Origin: Pontibacter mucosus
GTDB taxonomy: Bacteria > Bacteroidota > Bacteroidia > Cytophagales > Hymenobacteraceae
Direction: 5' to 3'
DNA length: 64,000 bases
NCBI RefSeq assembly: GCF_003054055.1
Contig: NZ_QBKI01000007.1
Location: 186,001 to 250,000, forward strand
Position numbers and translations under genes: made by a program. Each line of letters starts with the position of its first letter. Position 1 is the first letter of the stretch. Of this stretch, positions 1 through 13,300 are shown piece by piece. Below the pieces are notes generated by a model. That model had not been told where the DNA came from. It was given only the letters and a program-made list of their open reading frames with translations, and did no database searches.

Positions 1-124
1 AAACGGCGAACTCGCGTTCTTGTTTGTCCTCAAGGGGACAGTTTTTCTGTAGAACTTAACAGCCCTGTTATGCTCCCAGAGGTTCGGCCTACACAACTCG
101 CTACCAAGATCCTTCTAGGATGAC
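1..124. repeat. Partial dispersed repeats at left edge
   Basis: Positions 1-41 match the arm of the inverted element at 42547-42608 (shared TTGTCCTCAAGGGGA core). Positions 44-72 match the sequence that follows that element near 42650-42680 (shared AGAACTTAAC). Positions 106-124 match the right end of the GTCAT...ATGAC element at 5142-5215. The copy is cut by the window edge. No gene is visible in positions 1-205. Confidence 0.6.
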
Positions 125-205
125 AAAAAAGAAATGAAAAGCCCAGCCAGCCTCTGAAAAGGAAGGGGAGAGGCATCTAGAAGTGCTGCCGTTGAAATAA
201 AAACA

Positions 206-240
206 CAAAGGCCGAAGTATAAACTATACTTCGGCCTTTG
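206..240 (-). terminator. Rho-independent terminator of beta-galactosidase gene
   Basis: A perfect 16-bp stem (206-221 with 225-240) has a 3-nt loop. On the minus strand it is followed by a T-rich tract and lies about 20 nt after the stop of the GH2 gene. The stem contains AAGTATA and its complement as a head-to-head pair. Confidence 0.85.
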
Positions 241-260
241 CTATACTTACCAGTTAAGGT

Positions 261-3455
<3,195 letters not shown>

Positions 3456-3670
3456 TTAAGAGTTTAGGATATGGCCGGAGCCCTGACATCAGGGGCATCG
3501 TTACCTGAAAGTATAAAATATCCCTATACTTCCGGAAAGGAAGACCACGCAAGCGTTTGCGCGTGCTGCGGGTTTCTTAATCTACCTTTAAATAGCTATT
3601 TTCAGGCTTTTGCAGCTAAAAATCCTGCTTTTAGGATTGCTGAAATCAACATCACCCTAACCTGCACTTC

Positions 3671-5089
3671 ATGAAATTATCACCCAGTGTTCTGTTTTTG
3701 CTCCTCCTGCTGGCTGTAAGCTCCTGCCGCACCTCAGAGCAGCCTGACGACGCAGCAGCCACGGCAGCCAGGCCCAACATCATCTTTATACTGGCCGATG
3801 ACATGGGCTATGGCGACATCGGCCCCTACGGACAAACCAAAATCCAAACCCCGAACCTGGATAAGATGGCCGAGCAAGGCAGGCGCTATACGCAGTTTTA
3901 TGCCGGCTCCACGGTATGCGCTCCCTCCCGGGCCGCACTGATGACGGGGCAGCACACAGGCCATACTTTTATCCGGGGCAACGGCGAGGTGCCCATGCGC
4001 GCCACCGATACCTCGCTGGCGAAGCTCCTGAAAGAGAGCGGTTATACCACCGGCATGGTGGGCAAATGGGGTCTGGGGCTGGAAGGCACGACGGGCGTGC
4101 CCGAGCAGCAGGGCTGGGATTTCTTCACCGGACACCTGCACCACCTGGAGGGGCATAAGCAGCAGGCCGATTCTCTATGGCGGCTGGCCAATGGCAAAAG
4201 CACCAAAGTGCCTGTTCCGGCAGGAAGTTTCGTGAACGATATTTTTACGGAGGATGCCCTGACGTTTATCGACAACCAAAAGCAGAACCCCTTCTTCCTG
4301 TATGTGTCTTATACCTTGCCGCATGCCGAGCTGAAAGTGCAGGACAAGTATATGCAGCCCTATTTAACCGCTAACGGTGGAAGCGTTTTCGCCCCTGAGA
4401 AAGAGCAACCGGACGGAAACTGGTATGGCCCGCAGAAATACCCGAAGGCGGCCTATGCTGCCATGGTCACCGCGGTGGACGACTACGTAGGGCAGATTAT
4501 GCAGAAGCTACGCGAAGAGGGCCTGGCTGAAAACACCCTGGTCATCTTTACCAGCGACAACGGTACCCACATCGAGGGCGGTAGAACGTTGGCAGACGCG
4601 ATGGAGGCGCACCAGAGCAGCGGCCCGCTCCGTGGCGTGAAGCGCGACCTCTATGAGGGCGGTATCCGGGTTCCTTTCATCGCTTACTGGGAGGGAAAAG
4701 TAAAGCCTGGCACCAGCGAGCACATCGGCGCCTTCTGGGACATGCTGCCCACCTTTACCCAGCTGGCCGGCAGCGCAGCGCCTGAAAGTATAGACGGCAT
4801 TTCCATCGTGCCGGACCTGTTAGGCAAAGAGGCGCAGCCACAGCATCAGGCCTTGTACTGGGAGTTTGGCGAGGGCGGCTTTAAACAGGCCGTGCGCCAG
4901 GGTGACTGGAAGGCCATCCGCTTCTACAAAAAGGGCCAGCCCGAGCGCACCGAGCTCTACAACCTAAGTACAGACATCGGCGAGCGGAACAACCTGGCCG
5001 CCGCTGAGCCCGAGAAGGTGAAGGAGCTCGAGCAGCTAATGGAGCAGCTACGCACTCCGGCCGAAAACCCGCTGTTCCAGATTAAATAA
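3671..5089 (+). CDS. Arylsulfatase (formylglycine-dependent S1 sulfatase), lipoprotein
   Basis: This 472-aa sulfatase probably removes sulfate esters from glycans. The N-terminus is a lipoprotein signal with lipobox VSSC. The metal-binding start is NIIFILADDMGYGDIG. The activation motif CAPSRAALMTG has its Cys at residue 83, which would be converted to formylglycine by a sulfatase-modifying enzyme not seen here. The FTSDNGTH segment and the C-terminal DWKAIRF-type subdomain are also present. It sits between GH2 and GH95 enzymes on opposite or same strands, suggesting attack on a sulfated, fucose- and galactose-containing polymer. Substrate position specificity cannot be read from the sequence. 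Confidence 0.92.
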   Translation: MKLSPSVLFLLLLLAVSSCRTSEQPDDAAATAARPNIIFILADDMGYGDIGPYGQTKIQTPNLDKMAEQGRRYTQFYAGSTVCAPSRAALMTGQHTGHTFIRGNGEVPMRATDTSLAKLLKESGYTTGMVGKWGLGLEGTTGVPEQQGWDFFTGHLHHLEGHKQQADSLWRLANGKSTKVPVPAGSFVNDIFTEDALTFIDNQKQNPFFLYVSYTLPHAELKVQDKYMQPYLTANGGSVFAPEKEQPDGNWYGPQKYPKAAYAAMVTAVDDYVGQIMQKLREEGLAENTLVIFTSDNGTHIEGGRTLADAMEAHQSSGPLRGVKRDLYEGGIRVPFIAYWEGKVKPGTSEHIGAFWDMLPTFTQLAGSAAPESIDGISIVPDLLGKEAQPQHQALYWEFGEGGFKQAVRQGDWKAIRFYKKGQPERTELYNLSTDIGERNNLAAAEPEKVKELEQLMEQLRTPAENPLFQIK

Positions 5090-5108
5090 TTCTCCTGGAG
5101 AATAATTT
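5084..5108 (+). terminator. Imperfect hairpin after sulfatase gene
   Basis: The near-palindromic sequence starts at the last codons of the sulfatase (stop 5087-5089), with arms 5084-5095 and 5097-5108 and one mismatch. It is AT-rich and weak. A second inverted element (5142-5215) follows and may also help end transcription. Confidence 0.4.
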
Positions 5109-5141
5109 AGGACAGGGCCAATAGGAAGTATAGCCAATAAA

Positions 5142-5215
5142 GTCATTCTGAAAGAAACTTGGTAGAAGAGAGGTTAAGCTGATGTGGCTTGCCCACAAGA
5201 TCCTTTCAGAATGAC
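5142..5215. repeat. Small inverted-repeat element (GTCAT...ATGAC)
   Basis: A 74-bp element has perfect 13-bp terminal inverted repeats (5142-5154 and 5203-5215, GTCATTCTGAAAG). Its right half recurs at 106-124, and a relative with different arms is at 55761-55828. It has no coding content and could fold into a long hairpin in the sulfatase/fucosidase gap. Confidence 0.7.
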
Positions 5216-5272
5216 AAAATAGGTTAGAGTAAATTAATCCAGGAACTACCTGTAAACGCAAAGCTTAAAATC

Positions 5273-7651
5273 ATGCCTCACCTGATATCCTTGAAAAGAA
5301 CGCTTCTCCTGCTGCCATACTTTCTGTTGCTGCTGCTGCCTGCCCTGGCGCAGGACAAAACGCTGAAACTGTGGTATGACAAGCCTGCCACCGACTGGAT
5401 GCGGGAGGCCCTGCCGATTGGCAACGGCTACATGGGCGTGATGTTTTTCGGGGGCGTAGGGGAGGAGCAGCTGCAGTTCACCGAAGGCACGCTTTGGTCG
5501 GGTGGCCCGCATTCGAATACCAAGTATAACTATGGCAATAAACCGGAGGCATGGAAGTACCTGTCCGAAATCAGGCAGCTGATTGCCGAAGGCAAACTGA
5601 AGGAAGCCAATCAGTTGGTGCAAAAACACCTGACGGGCACCGCGCCGGCCAAGCTGGAGGGCAGCACCGAGTGGGGCGATTACGGCGCGCAGCAAACCAT
5701 GGGCGACTTGTATGTGAGGCTGGGCCACGGAGAGGCAGCCCCGCACAACTACCGCCGTGAGCTGGACCTAAACACGGCCACAGGCAGCGTGAGCTACCAG
5801 ATTGGTAAGACAAAGTATAAGCGCTTGTACTTCGGCAACTACCCCAAGGGTGTGATGGTGTATCACTTCACCTCCAGCCGCCCGGAGAAGTATACCATTA
5901 CTTATAAAACGCCTCACCCCAAGGATGAGGAGCGCTTCGAGAACGGCATTTATACTTTCCGGGGACACGTCAACGACAACAAGCAGGCGTTCGAGACGGC
6001 TTACCGTATCATCACTGACGGAAACGTGACTTATGAAAACGGCGCGGTGCAGGTAAGCAATGCCAAATCAGTCCAACTCATCCATACCGCTGCCACGGAC
6101 TATAGCTGGGAGTACCCTACTTACAAAGGCACGGATTATAAGAGTATAGTTGCTAAGCGGCTGGAATCGGTAAAGAATCAAAGTATAGCCACGCTTCTGA
6201 AAGAGCACACCACCGATTATACTTCGCTTTTTAACCGGGTAGCCCTCAGCCTGGAGGGCAGCAAGTATAACGAGGTGCCGACCAACATCCGCCAGCAGCA
6301 TTACTTTGCCGGAGCAGAGGACCGGGGGATGGAAGAGCTATACTTTCAGTATGGCCGCTACCTGATGATTTCGGCTTCGCGCCCCGGCACCATGCCGATG
6401 AACCTGCAGGGCAAGTGGAACAACAGCACCAGCCCGCCCTGGGCGGCCGACTACCACACCAACATCAACCTGCAGATGCTTTACTGGCCCGCCGAGGTAA
6501 CCAATCTTGCCGAGTGCCACGTGCCCTTGCTGGATTACACCGAAACGCTGGTAGCACCTGGCAGGCAAAGTGCCAAAGACTTTTTCAACACGCGGGGCTG
6601 GGTGGTGAACACGATGAACAACGCCTACGGCTACACGGCGCCGGGCTGGGAAGTGCCCTGGGGTTTCTTCCCGGGAGGGGCGGCTTGGCTGGCGCAGCAC
6701 CTGTGGGAGCACTATGAGTATACCCAGGATAAGGAGTACCTGAAGCGACAGGCCTACCCGGTGATGAAGGAGGCTGCCCTGTTCTGGATAGATTACCTCA
6801 CCCCCGACAGCAGCGGCTACCTGGTTTCCTCGCCCTCTTACTCCCCGGAGCATGGCGGCATTTCGGGCGGCGCCTCCATGGACCACCAGATTGCCTGGGA
6901 TGTGCTCAACAACTGCATCCAGGCGGCTAAAGTATTAGGAACAGATGCAGCGTTTGCCCGGCAGGCGCAGCAGGTGCGGGACAAAATCCTGCCGCCGCAG
7001 ATTGGAAGCTGGGGCCAGCTGCAGGAGTGGAAAGAGGACGTGGACGACCCGGAGAATAAGCACCGCCACGTCTCGCACCTGTATGCCCTGCACCCGGGCA
7101 GGCAGATCTCCCCGCTGGAAACCCCGGAACTGGCCAAGGCGGCCCAGGTGAGCCTGGAGGCACGGGGCGATGAAGGCACGGGCTGGTCGCTGGCCTGGAA
7201 GATAAATTTCTGGGCACGCCTGAAGGATGGCGATCGGGCGCACAAGCTTTACAAAATGGTAATCAAACCGGCCGGAGGAAAAACGAACGGGGAGTCTTTT
7301 ACCAGCGGCTCGGGTTCCTACGCCAACCTCCTGGACGCCCACCCGCCCTTCCAGCTCGACGGCAACATGGGCGCCACCGCGGGCGTGGCCGAAATGCTGC
7401 TACAGTCGCATGCGGGTTCCATAGAACTGTTGCCATCGCTGCCCCACGTATGGCAGGCGGGTGAGGTAAAAGGCCTGCGGGCCAGGGGCGGCTATACCGT
7501 AGACATCGCCTGGAAGGGAGGCAAGCTGCATCGGGCAAGTATAAAAGCCGACAAGGACGGTGAGTGTACACTCAGCTATCAGGGCAAGCAGCTAACGCTG
7601 CCGGTTATTGCCGGGAAGACTATCCGCTTACGTTCTCAGCATTTTAGGTAG
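5273..7651 (+). CDS. Glycoside hydrolase family 95 alpha-L-fucosidase, secreted
   Basis: This 792-aa inverting alpha-L-fucosidase/alpha-L-galactosidase-type enzyme has a signal peptide ending near ALA-Q and the GH95 N-terminal domain opening ([19 protein letters not shown]). The (alpha/alpha)6 barrel includes LQGKWNNS and [16 protein letters not shown]. The predicted general-acid Glu is E526 in [10 protein letters not shown], and D696 in [12 protein letters not shown] corresponds to the conserved catalytic-region Asp. Length is normal and no domain is missing. It follows the sulfatase on the same strand (183 nt apart), so co-transcription is possible despite the inverted element between them. 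The gene contains nine copies of AAGTATA/TATACTT. Confidence 0.92.
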   Translation: MPHLISLKRTLLLLPYFLLLLLPALAQDKTLKLWYDKPATDWMREALPIGNGYMGVMFFGGVGEEQLQFTEGTLWSGGPHSNTKYNYGNKPEAWKYLSEIRQLIAEGKLKEANQLVQKHLTGTAPAKLEGSTEWGDYGAQQTMGDLYVRLGHGEAAPHNYRRELDLNTATGSVSYQIGKTKYKRLYFGNYPKGVMVYHFTSSRPEKYTITYKTPHPKDEERFENGIYTFRGHVNDNKQAFETAYRIITDGNVTYENGAVQVSNAKSVQLIHTAATDYSWEYPTYKGTDYKSIVAKRLESVKNQSIATLLKEHTTDYTSLFNRVALSLEGSKYNEVPTNIRQQHYFAGAEDRGMEELYFQYGRYLMISASRPGTMPMNLQGKWNNSTSPPWAADYHTNINLQMLYWPAEVTNLAECHVPLLDYTETLVAPGRQSAKDFFNTRGWVVNTMNNAYGYTAPGWEVPWGFFPGGAAWLAQHLWEHYEYTQDKEYLKRQAYPVMKEAALFWIDYLTPDSSGYLVSSPSYSPEHGGISGGASMDHQIAWDVLNNCIQAAKVLGTDAAFARQAQQVRDKILPPQIGSWGQLQEWKEDVDDPENKHRHVSHLYALHPGRQISPLETPELAKAAQVSLEARGDEGTGWSLAWKINFWARLKDGDRAHKLYKMVIKPAGGKTNGESFTSGSGSYANLLDAHPPFQLDGNMGATAGVAEMLLQSHAGSIELLPSLPHVWQAGEVKGLRARGGYTVDIAWKGGKLHRASIKADKDGECTLSYQGKQLTLPVIAGKTIRLRSQHFR

Positions 7652-7750
7652 GGTTGTCAATAAAGCAGATTCCGGCCCCTTTTTGGAAGTGAATTGTTAC
7701 TTCTCCCTCTTCTAAAAACTGGAGAGGGAGCTTTCAGGAATACCGGGTCC

Positions 7751-7786
7751 AACCACCCCTGGCCCCTCCTTGGCCAAGGAGGGGAA
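7751..7786. repeat. REP-like GC palindrome (CCCCTGGCCCCTCC family)
   Basis: The sequence reads CCACCCCTGGCCCCTCC followed by TTGGCCAAGGAGGGG, giving a palindromic CCCCTCCTTGG/CCAAGGAGGGG core. Close copies occur at 14577-14605 (reverse), 26529-26562 and 55591-55626; diverged ones are at about 42705-42790 and 48244-48295. All are between genes. Confidence 0.75.
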
Positions 7787-7811
7787 TTCGGTTCAAGCTC
7801 CGTTAGTTGAG

Positions 7812-8330
7812 GCTATCGAATGATTCCCAGCCTTTGGGTTGAGCGCCTCGAGAGGTTCCGGTGACGAGCTGAAGGCGAGGCAGCCCGAGGCACGAGGGCA
7901 GGAAGCGAAAGCAGCGCGATGCCCGAAGGCGAGCCCTCTCGGGCTTGAGAGCTCCAAAACTAGAGGTGCAACGTTAGGTTTATGCGAACTATAGGATGAA
8001 CGGCAGCTAGTAAGTATAGCTTGGTTCAAATGGAAGGAAGCAGTGGCTAGGAAAGTATAGCCTGACAAGTATAAAAGTATGGCTTACGCGGACTCGGAAG
8101 TCCACAGCAGAATTGGTTCCAGACAAGGATGTCCGGAACAGCAGTGTAGAAAAGTATAAAAGTATAGCCAAAGTATAAAGTATGGCTCTTCAAGCCAGTC
8201 AAGTTGCAAACCCAACATCATAGTAGGCACGGGTTGCAAACCCGCGCCAGCGGTGGGGACGGACAAAGTTAAATCGACAAGTATAAAGTATAGCTCAAGT
8301 ATAAAGTATACCTAAAGTATAGCTTTTCAA
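7812..8330. repeat. Repeat island copy 1 with AAGTATA array
   Basis: It begins at GCTATCGA, shared with 55842, and continues with a conserved block (CAGCCTTTGGGTTGAGCGCC...) ending near 7975. After that comes an array with eleven AAGTATA copies between 8012 and 8321, and a block reading CAAGCCAGTCAAGTTGCAAA at 8191 on. The same blocks occur in the same order at 55842-56270, and the second half recurs at 48329-48485. Spacing of the heptamers is irregular, so this is not a CRISPR. Confidence 0.75.
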
Positions 8331-8463
8331 ATCAACCGATTCACAAACCCGTCTTTAATCTAGCGTAGGGAATTACAAACCTGGCCTGAGCCGCCCAAGA
8401 GAATACCATTCAACCCTCATCCATTCTACCTCATATGAAATTTATACAAAAGGCTCTCCACGA

Positions 8464-8488
8464 ATAGCAGGTTAAATGCTATTTTTTT
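8464..8488 (+). terminator. Small T-tailed hairpin
   Basis: A 6-bp stem ATAGCA/TGCTAT (8464-8469 with 8477-8482) is followed by a run of T. The stem is short. It lies far from the upstream gene, so its function as a terminator is uncertain. Confidence 0.35.
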
Positions 8489-8723
8489 AATCAGAAGGTA
8501 TTACTTTTATGAAATCCGGGATAAGCCTTTCAGCTATCAGACTAACAGGTTTCTACGTTTGCCTGTAACTTTAGAAGCTCCAATTGGTTAATCCTGCACA
8601 GCAGGGCAAGTATAATTTGGCCTGCTGTGGTTTATGCTTCCGGATGGTGCAGGAGAAGCCTGTGCCCTTCATCGCTGAATTATTTTGCACCCGGCCCTAT
8701 GCGCCAAAAGCGTTTAATACCAA

Positions 8724-10274
8724 ATGGAGAAACCCACAGCCCCAGTAAACATTAATGTTGAGAAAAATTACGACTCGGAGTTTTGCGGAAGTATACCGCT
8801 GCATCTGGTAAACCTGGTGCAGCCGCATGGGGTGCTGCTGGTGCTGGATAAGCAAGACCTGCGCATCCTGCAGGTCAGCGAGAACGTGGAGCGTTTCCTG
8901 TTTGCCAAACCCGATGAGCTGCTGGGCCTGCCGTTCTCCGACTTGCTGGCCGAAGGGCAGTATGAGGATATCCTGGCCAAGCTCCACACGCAGGATAGCC
9001 AGGACAAAATACCGCTCACGCTCCGTTTTCAGGTGCAGGGCAGGGAAACCGCCTTTTCGGTGCTGATCCTGCCGCAGCAGGACTACGTGCTGGCAGAGTT
9101 GGAGGAGAGCGTGGATAGCCCCAAGGAATCCTTTGTGCGCCTGTACCAGCACATCAAGTATATTACCTCGCTGCTGAAACAGGCCGGCACCTACCCCGAG
9201 ATTGCCCAACGCGCGGCCGAGGAGCTAAAGCAATTCTCCGGTTTCGACAGGGTGCTGGTGTACCAGTTCGACCCGAAGTGGAACGGCATCGTGATAGCGC
9301 AGGCAAAGGAGGAGGACATGGCCGATTACCTGGGCCTGCGCTTTCCGGCCTCCGATGTGCCCAAGCAGGCCCGCGATTTATACTTCCGAAACCCTTACCG
9401 GCTTATCCCCACCCGCGACTATAAACCCGTCCGCCTTATCCCCGTCCTCAACCCGCTTACCCAGCGTTTTACCGACCTCTCGGAGAGCAGCCTGCGCAGT
9501 GTGGCCAACGTGCACCTGGAGTACCTGGCCAACATGAACATTACGGCCTCCATGTCGCTGCCGATCATCATCGACGGCCAACTGTGGGGGCTGATATCGT
9601 GCCACCATAAAACAGCCAGGTACCCGGGCTATGAGATGCGGTCTGCCATGGAGCTGCTTTCGGGCATACTTTCGGCCCAACTGGAGGCCAAGCAGCGGGA
9701 GGAAGTGATGGCGCTGCGGGTGCAGCTGCGCAGTATGCACGTAAAGCTGGTGGAGCAGCTGTACGACGCGACCCATTTTGCCGATGGTCTGCTTAAAAAG
9801 GGAGACAGCCTGAAGGAGCTGCTCTCGCTGGGTGGTGCGGCTGTGGTGTATGAGGGGAATATCTGGCTGAGCGGCGATACCCCTGGCAAGGACGAGGTAA
9901 GGGAGCTGGCCTCGTGGCTGAGGCGCAACAAAAGCGGCCTGTTTGCCACCAGCATGCTCACCCACGACTACCCGCACAGTAAGGGCTATAAAGAGGTGGC
10001 CAGCGGCCTGATAGCAATGCCCATCAATGCCGAGCAGGGCGATTTTATACTGGGCTTCAGGCCGGAGGTGGCGAAAACCATTGCCTGGGGAGGCAACCCC
10101 AACAATGCCGTCCAAATGGAGCCGGACGGTAAGTCTTACCACCCGCGCAATTCCTTTGCCATTTACCAGGAGACTGTGAAAAACACCTCCCAGCCCTGGA
10201 GTATGGAAGAGCTGGAGGCCGCCGAGAAACTGCGAAACGCCGTGCTGGAGAAGATAGTAAAGGAGCGGTACTGA
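8724..10274 (+). CDS. Bacteriophytochrome photosensory core (PAS-GAF-PHY), no output domain
   Basis: This 516-aa red/far-red photoreceptor is predicted to bind biliverdin. The chromophore Cys is C21 (SEFCGSIPLH), followed by the QPHG motif of the PAS domain. The GAF domain (about 140-320) carries FPASDVPKQAR with the conserved Asp at 211. The PHY domain (about 330-505) has IAWGGNPN and the tongue motif PRNSF at 474-478. All hallmarks of a functional photoswitch are present. The protein stops right after the PHY helix: there is no histidine kinase, GGDEF or other effector, unlike typical 700-aa-plus bacteriophytochromes. The CheB-CheR-kinase gene begins 75 nt downstream and is the obvious partner. 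No haem oxygenase gene is visible in the window. Confidence 0.9.
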   Translation: MEKPTAPVNINVEKNYDSEFCGSIPLHLVNLVQPHGVLLVLDKQDLRILQVSENVERFLFAKPDELLGLPFSDLLAEGQYEDILAKLHTQDSQDKIPLTLRFQVQGRETAFSVLILPQQDYVLAELEESVDSPKESFVRLYQHIKYITSLLKQAGTYPEIAQRAAEELKQFSGFDRVLVYQFDPKWNGIVIAQAKEEDMADYLGLRFPASDVPKQARDLYFRNPYRLIPTRDYKPVRLIPVLNPLTQRFTDLSESSLRSVANVHLEYLANMNITASMSLPIIIDGQLWGLISCHHKTARYPGYEMRSAMELLSGILSAQLEAKQREEVMALRVQLRSMHVKLVEQLYDATHFADGLLKKGDSLKELLSLGGAAVVYEGNIWLSGDTPGKDEVRELASWLRRNKSGLFATSMLTHDYPHSKGYKEVASGLIAMPINAEQGDFILGFRPEVAKTIAWGGNPNNAVQMEPDGKSYHPRNSFAIYQETVKNTSQPWSMEELEAAEKLRNAVLEKIVKERY

Positions 10275-10349
10275 AGGCTCTAACTGCCTCATCTGCCATA
10301 ACATTAGTCGCAGATATCAAGTAAACAGCAAGTATTACCAGTAGCTTAA

Positions 10350-13300
10350 ATGACAGCACCCAAATCAGCACCCCAGTTTAAAGAAAGTAAAATTGCGCCC
10401 ACTGACCATTACCTGGTAGGGATAGGCGCGTCTGCCGGCGGCCTGGAGGCAATCCACAAGCTGTTCGATCATTTTCCCAGCAATTCCAGCTTTTCCTTTG
10501 TTATCATACAGCACCTCTCGCCAGACCACAAAAGCCTGATGGCCGAGCTGCTGAGCAAGCACACGCAGATGCAGGTGCGGGAGGCCGAGGACGATATGTT
10601 CACCAAGCCTAATTGTGTGTACGTACTGCCCAGCGGCAAGCAGCTGACCATGGAGAACGGGCGTTTGCGCCTCTCCGACAAGGTGCGCAGCCGGGAGCCC
10701 AACTTCGCCATAGACCTGTTTTTTGAGTCGATGGCGAAGAGCCGCGGCAAGTATGCCATCGGCATTGTGCTTTCCGGCACCGGCACCGATGGCACCAAAG
10801 GCGCCCGCGCCATACGCAAGGCCGGGGGCATGGTGGTGGTGCAGAGCCCCGAGAGTGCCAAATTCGACGGCATGCCCCGCAGCGCGATAGATGCCGGCGC
10901 GGCCGATTATGTGCTGACCCCGGAGCAGATGCCGGAGGAGATTATGGAGCATACCCGCAAGGTGCCGCTGGTGAAGAGCCTGATAGAGCAAAACGAGGAC
11001 GGGCAGGACTCGGAGGTGCTGAAGGAGATCCTGGACCTGATTTGCAACCACACTCAAACCGACTTCACCAACTATAAGGAGGCCACCCTGATGCGGCGCA
11101 TCCGCAAGCGCATGGACTACCTGCGCCAGAAAAGTATGGCCGACTACCTGAACTTCCTGCACGAGCACCCGGGCGAGATCAAGAAGCTGTGCCAGGAGTT
11201 CTTCATCAACGTGACCAATTTCTTCCGCGACCCGGAGGCCTTTGAGTGCCTGGAGAAGGAAATTATCCCGCAGATTATAGAGGCAAAGGCGGAGACAGAG
11301 GCCGTGAAAGTATGGGTGGCGGCCTGCAGCACCGGCGAGGAAGTATACTCGCTGGCTATACTTTTCAGGGAGGCCTTTGATAAGCTGGGGCGCGAGCCTA
11401 ACGTAAAACTATTTGCCACCGACATAGACCAGCACGCCATCATGCTGGCGTCCAAGGGCAGTTATCCGCTCTCTATATCCAAGCATGTTTCGCCGGAGCG
11501 GCTGGAGCGCTTCTTCCACCTGCGGGGCAACCGCTACATTATTAATGAAGATGTGCGCAAACTGGTGGTGTTTGCCCAGCACGACCTCCAGAAGGACCCG
11601 CCCTACAGCCGCATCGACCTGGTGTCGTGCCGCAACATGCTCATCTACCTCAACCCGGACCTGCAAAACAAGGTCCTCTCCCTGTTCCCGTACGCGCTGA
11701 ACCTGGGTGGGTACCTGTTCCTGGGCTCCAGCGAGAATATCGGTTCCATGAAATCCTATTTCACGGAGGTGAACCGGAAATGGAAGATCTTCCGAAAAAT
11801 AAAAGAGGGTTCGGGAGCAAGGCAGAGCTACGGCCTGACCGACTACGCCAGCAACGGCAGTACAAACGGGCAGGTAACCAAACTTAAACCCGCTCCCGAG
11901 TCGCGCTACAACGAATCCTTTATGGATGCCGTGTCGGAGGATTTTAAGGTAACGGCCTTTTATGTGGACGAGCACTACCAGCTGTTGCACGGCATCGGCG
12001 ACATCAACCGCTTCCTCAAGTTTCCTGACAGGCGCCTGCACTTCAACCTGATTAAAATGGTGCCCGAGGAGCTGGCCGTAACCCTGAGCGTGGGAATCCG
12101 GAAGGCCCTGAAGCAGGACCGCAAGGTGGTGGCCCGGCAGGTGGCCTTAAAGCTGGGCAAAAAGGAGCAGCTGGTGCATGTGTCCATCCGGCCTGTCGCT
12201 CTGGATAAGGGGCAGCCCAAAGTTATACTGGTGCTGCTGCAGGAGCTGGGCGAGGTAACGCCGCTGCCCAAAGTATTGGACCTTTCCTTTGTGTCGGACG
12301 ATGACTACTACCAGCAGCTGACGGCCCTGGAAGCTGAGCTGAAGGAAGCCCGCGAAGGACTGCACCTGACCGTGCAGGACCTGAGCACAGCCAACGAGGA
12401 GCTGCAGAGCACCAATGAGGAGCTGATGTCATCAAACGAGGAGCTGCAAAGCTCGAACGAGGAGATGCAGTCGCTTAACGAGGAGCTGCACACGGTAAAC
12501 TCGGAGCATCAGCTTAAAATAAAGGAGCTGCAGGAGCTGAACGAGGACCTGGACAACTACATCCGCAGCTCTAACATCGGGCAGCTTTTCGTAGACCATC
12601 ACCTGATTATCCGCAAGTTCACGCCTTTTATAGAAGGACTCATTAATATAATTGACAGTGACCTGGGCAGGCCTATCCATCACCTGTCGCACAACCTGAA
12701 GTACTCCCGCCTGATAGAGGACATCAAAGAGGTAAACAATACCTCGGTGGAGAAAGAGCAGGAGGTGGAGACTGTGGACGGCAGGTTTTACCTGATGCGC
12801 ATTATCCCCTACCTGAAGCACGACGGCAACAGGGACGGCGTGGTGGTGAGCTTTGTGGATGTGACCACCCTTAAAACACTGAGCAATGTGGTGCAGGGGG
12901 TGCTGAACAGCTCGTTTAACAGCATCATGGCCTTTAAGGCAATGCGCGACGAGAACCAGCAGGTAAAAGACTTTGCCTGGACGCTGCTCAACAGGAAAAC
13001 CGAAAGCGTGATTGGGCAATCGCAGGGAGAATTGCTGGGCACAAGTGTGCTCTCGGTCATGCCTTTCCTGCGCAAGAGCGGCCTGTTCCGTAAGTTTGTA
13101 GAAGTGGTGGAGAACGGCAAATCCGTGCACGTGGAGCAGCAGCTGGAGATAAATGACCAGAAAACCTGGTATGAGATTGCCGCCGTGAAAATGGGCGATG
13201 GCGTCACGGTGACCATGGCCGACATCACGGAGAAGAAGAACAGCGAAGACAAGGTGCTGATGGCCTACGAGGAGCTGAAGGTGGCCGAGGAGAACCTGAT

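Larger units (their letters stand above)
7652..8723. other. 1.07-kb intergenic repeat region, no gene
   Basis: No credible gene is visible. The region holds a GC-rich REP-like palindrome (7751-7786), repeat island copy 1 (7812-8330) and a T-tailed hairpin (8464-8488). A further 9-bp stem-loop (8597-8605 with 8621-8629) lies in the leader of the phytochrome gene. Short ORFs here coincide with repeats and have no family signature. Confidence 0.7.

Noticed and set aside
3471..3674. 67-codon ORF upstream of the sulfatase
   Set aside because: It lies in the promoter region, overlaps the sulfatase start by one codon, and has no signal peptide, domain or compositional support.
8012..8330. AAGTATA array as a CRISPR
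   Set aside because: The repeated word is only 7-10 nt, spacing is irregular, there are no unique spacers of constant length and no cas genes.
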